From contig NZ_JAHDJT010000021.1 in NCBI RefSeq assembly GCF_023661085.1, positions 5,585 through 12,705 of the forward strand: a stretch of 7,121 nt of DNA, in the 5' to 3' direction. Source of the DNA: Wolbachia pipientis. Lineage in GTDB: Bacteria > Pseudomonadota > Alphaproteobacteria > Rickettsiales > Anaplasmataceae. The position numbers and the translations under genes are program-made. The notes beneath the pieces were generated by a model. That model saw only the letters and a list, made by a program, of their open reading frames with translations. It did not search any database and was not told where the DNA came from. This document shows positions 6,006 to 7,121 of this stretch, one piece after another; the first letter of the stretch is position 1, and the number at the start of each line of letters is the position of its first letter.

Positions 6006-6992
6006 CTAAACTTGTCTTTCTATGCTTGTATTCAAAAAGTCAATCAAAGCAGTTTTATAAGGAGAATCAGAAAAAACACTAATATCATTTAACGCCATGT
6101 TAACATAGTGCCTTGCATTTTTCATAGAAAGCTCGATGGCATTGTGGTGACTAATACAGCGCAGTGCCTGACCAAAATTGTGCTCAGCCGAAGAAAAACA
6201 TTTTTCCCAAAATCTTTGTTCTGCTAGGCTGCCTTTTTCGTATGCTATAATAGCAGGTAAAGTTACCTTGCCTTCAAAAAAGTCTTTTCCAACTTGCTTT
6301 CCAGAAGTGCTTTGATCAGCAGTATAATCGAGCATGTCATCAATTATTTGGAATGCCATGCCAAAATTAAAACCAAAATTCTTTAGCCTTTCTGTTTCAT
6401 CACTGGTAGCACCGGATATTACAGACGCAGCTTCACAACACGCAGAAAACAAAGAAGCTGTTTTTTCTCCAATGATATCGAAGTAATTTTTCCGAGCAGT
6501 GTGAGGGTTAAAGCATGTCGTCATCTGTTTTATTTCACCTTTTACAAGCAAATGTGACGCCCTGGATAAAATAGATAGAACATTTAAATTTTCACATTCT
6601 ATAAGCCATCTAAATGCTAGAGTCAATAATAGGTCACCAACTAAAATGCTCGATTTATTTCCCCAGATTTTATTTGCTGTTTTAACTCCATGGCGTGCTT
6701 CACTTTCATCAAGCACGTCATCGTGAAGTAAAGTAGCATTGTGTATAAATTCTACCGATGCAGCAACTCTAACTCTGTCCTCCCCAGAGTAGTTCAGCAT
6801 TTTACATAAGATGAAGACGAATTTAGGCCTTATTTTTTTTCCACCTGACCCAACAAGATGAGATATAATATCAGCAGCAAGTTTGATGTTTTCATCATCA
6901 ACGTTTCTGAAAATAAAATCTTTCATAGCCGATAAATCAGAAGATATAATATCATCTAATTTACCGTAACTTATTAAACCAGTGTCCAACAT
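6006..6992 (-). CDS. ispB: Trans-polyprenyl diphosphate synthase (octaprenyl/polyprenyl type)
   Basis: This enzyme condenses isopentenyl diphosphate onto an allylic diphosphate to make an all-trans polyprenyl chain, most likely the ubiquinone side chain. At 328 residues it has the usual length. Visible elements in order are the substrate-binding GGKKIRP (50-56), the first aspartate-rich motif DDVLD (91-95) in LLHDDVLDESEARHG (88-102), the second motif DDMLD (218-222), and GKDFFEGKVTLP (236-247 region). The catalytic Asp residues are all present. The residue five positions before DDxxD is Ala and the fourth is Thr; the absence of bulky aromatic blockers there favours a long-chain product over farnesyl diphosphate. 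The exact chain length cannot be read from sequence, so the symbol means the IspB-like class. The start is 10 nt after the preceding gene's stop, with no SD. Confidence 0.92.
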   Translation of the reverse strand: MLDTGLISYGKLDDIISSDLSAMKDFIFRNVDDENIKLAADIISHLVGSGGKKIRPKFVFILCKMLNYSGEDRVRVAASVEFIHNATLLHDDVLDESEARHGVKTANKIWGNKSSILVGDLLLTLAFRWLIECENLNVLSILSRASHLLVKGEIKQMTTCFNPHTARKNYFDIIGEKTASLFSACCEAASVISGATSDETERLKNFGFNFGMAFQIIDDMLDYTADQSTSGKQVGKDFFEGKVTLPAIIAYEKGSLAEQRFWEKCFSSAEHNFGQALRCISHHNAIELSMKNARHYVNMALNDISVFSDSPYKTALIDFLNTSIERQV

Positions 6993-7002
6993 TTAAAGAG
7001 AC

Positions 7003-7121
7003 TTATGCCTCTTGTTCTTTCACTTTCTGTGTTGCTACTTTCTTTTCCTCTGTTTTTTTTGCTTCCATTTTCTTCTTGTTTGGTTCTAGAGTGATGATAC
7101 CTTTCTCGATGAACCATAGCT
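7003..7121 (-). CDS. rpsP: Probable 30S ribosomal protein bS16, C-terminal end (partial)
   Basis: A minus-strand frame open to the right edge encodes the last 38 residues of a protein and stops at 7003. It begins LWFIEKGIITLEPNKKK and continues as a Lys/Glu-rich tail ending in EQEA. The LWFIEKGII stretch resembles the end of the bS16 core (alphaproteobacterial forms read like WFIKKG at this point), and lysine-rich extensions are common in endosymbiont bS16 proteins. The assignment is by recollection of the family from a short fragment, so it is moderate. The other two minus-strand frames either stop early or give an implausible composition. It is followed after 10 nt by the polyprenyl synthase gene and is probably in the same transcript. 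Confidence 0.62.
   Translation of the reverse strand, partial: LWFIEKGIITLEPNKKKMEAKKTEEKKVATQKVKEQEA

Noticed and set aside
6993..7121. Alternative minus-strand frame at the right edge reading AMVHRERYHHSRTKQ
   Set aside because: It shows no stop before the ispB-like start but has an implausible composition; the neighbouring frame gives a bS16-like end and a stop 10 nt before the next gene.
1..7121. CRISPR array, tRNA or rRNA gene, insertion sequence
   Set aside because: I saw no regularly spaced repeats, tRNA-like cloverleaf, rRNA signature, transposase frame or terminal inverted repeats; non-coding gaps are short and AT-rich.

Overview
The window is AT-rich and gene-dense. It mixes conserved single-copy bacterial housekeeping genes (recR, trpS, grpE, a trans-polyprenyl diphosphate synthase, and probably the end of rpsP) with two low-complexity, Lys/Glu/Pro-rich proteins full of eukaryote-like short motifs. 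This combination, together with weak Shine-Dalgarno signals, suggests a Rickettsiales/Anaplasmataceae endosymbiont, most likely Wolbachia. That assignment is inference from gene content and protein style; no database search was possible.

Layout from left to right. At 1-981 (+) is the 3' part of an unrecognised hydrophilic protein. It is followed by a strong GC-rich hairpin (997-1028) that sits between convergent genes. At 1033-2871 (-) is a tight two-gene unit, recR followed 3 nt later by a KAP-family P-loop NTPase gene. A 168-bp divergent intergenic region (2872-3039) separates recR from a second unrecognised plus-strand gene (3040-4359), a 439-residue protein with a helical head and a long disordered tail. 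From 4367 to the right edge everything lies on the minus strand in the transcription order rpsP(partial)-ispB-like-grpE-trpS, with gaps of 10, 61 and 12 nt. The 61-nt gap upstream of grpE holds a plausible promoter and a ribosome binding site.

The housekeeping genes cover recombinational repair (RecR), translation (TrpS, bS16), protein folding (GrpE with DnaK) and isoprenoid side-chain synthesis. The unusual content is the pair of plus-strand proteins flanking recR-KAP. Both end in a nearly identical tag, V-N-V-K-x-x-A-x-R-F, and both carry proline-rich SH3-type ligands, basic NLS-like clusters and other motifs of host signalling proteins (a DSGxxS phosphodegron match in one, an RVxF-type PP1-docking match in the other). 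I infer that they are members of one family of candidate secreted effectors. The soluble KAP NTPase coupled to recR is the other item deserving attention, because KAP NTPases include the phage-exclusion protein PifA.
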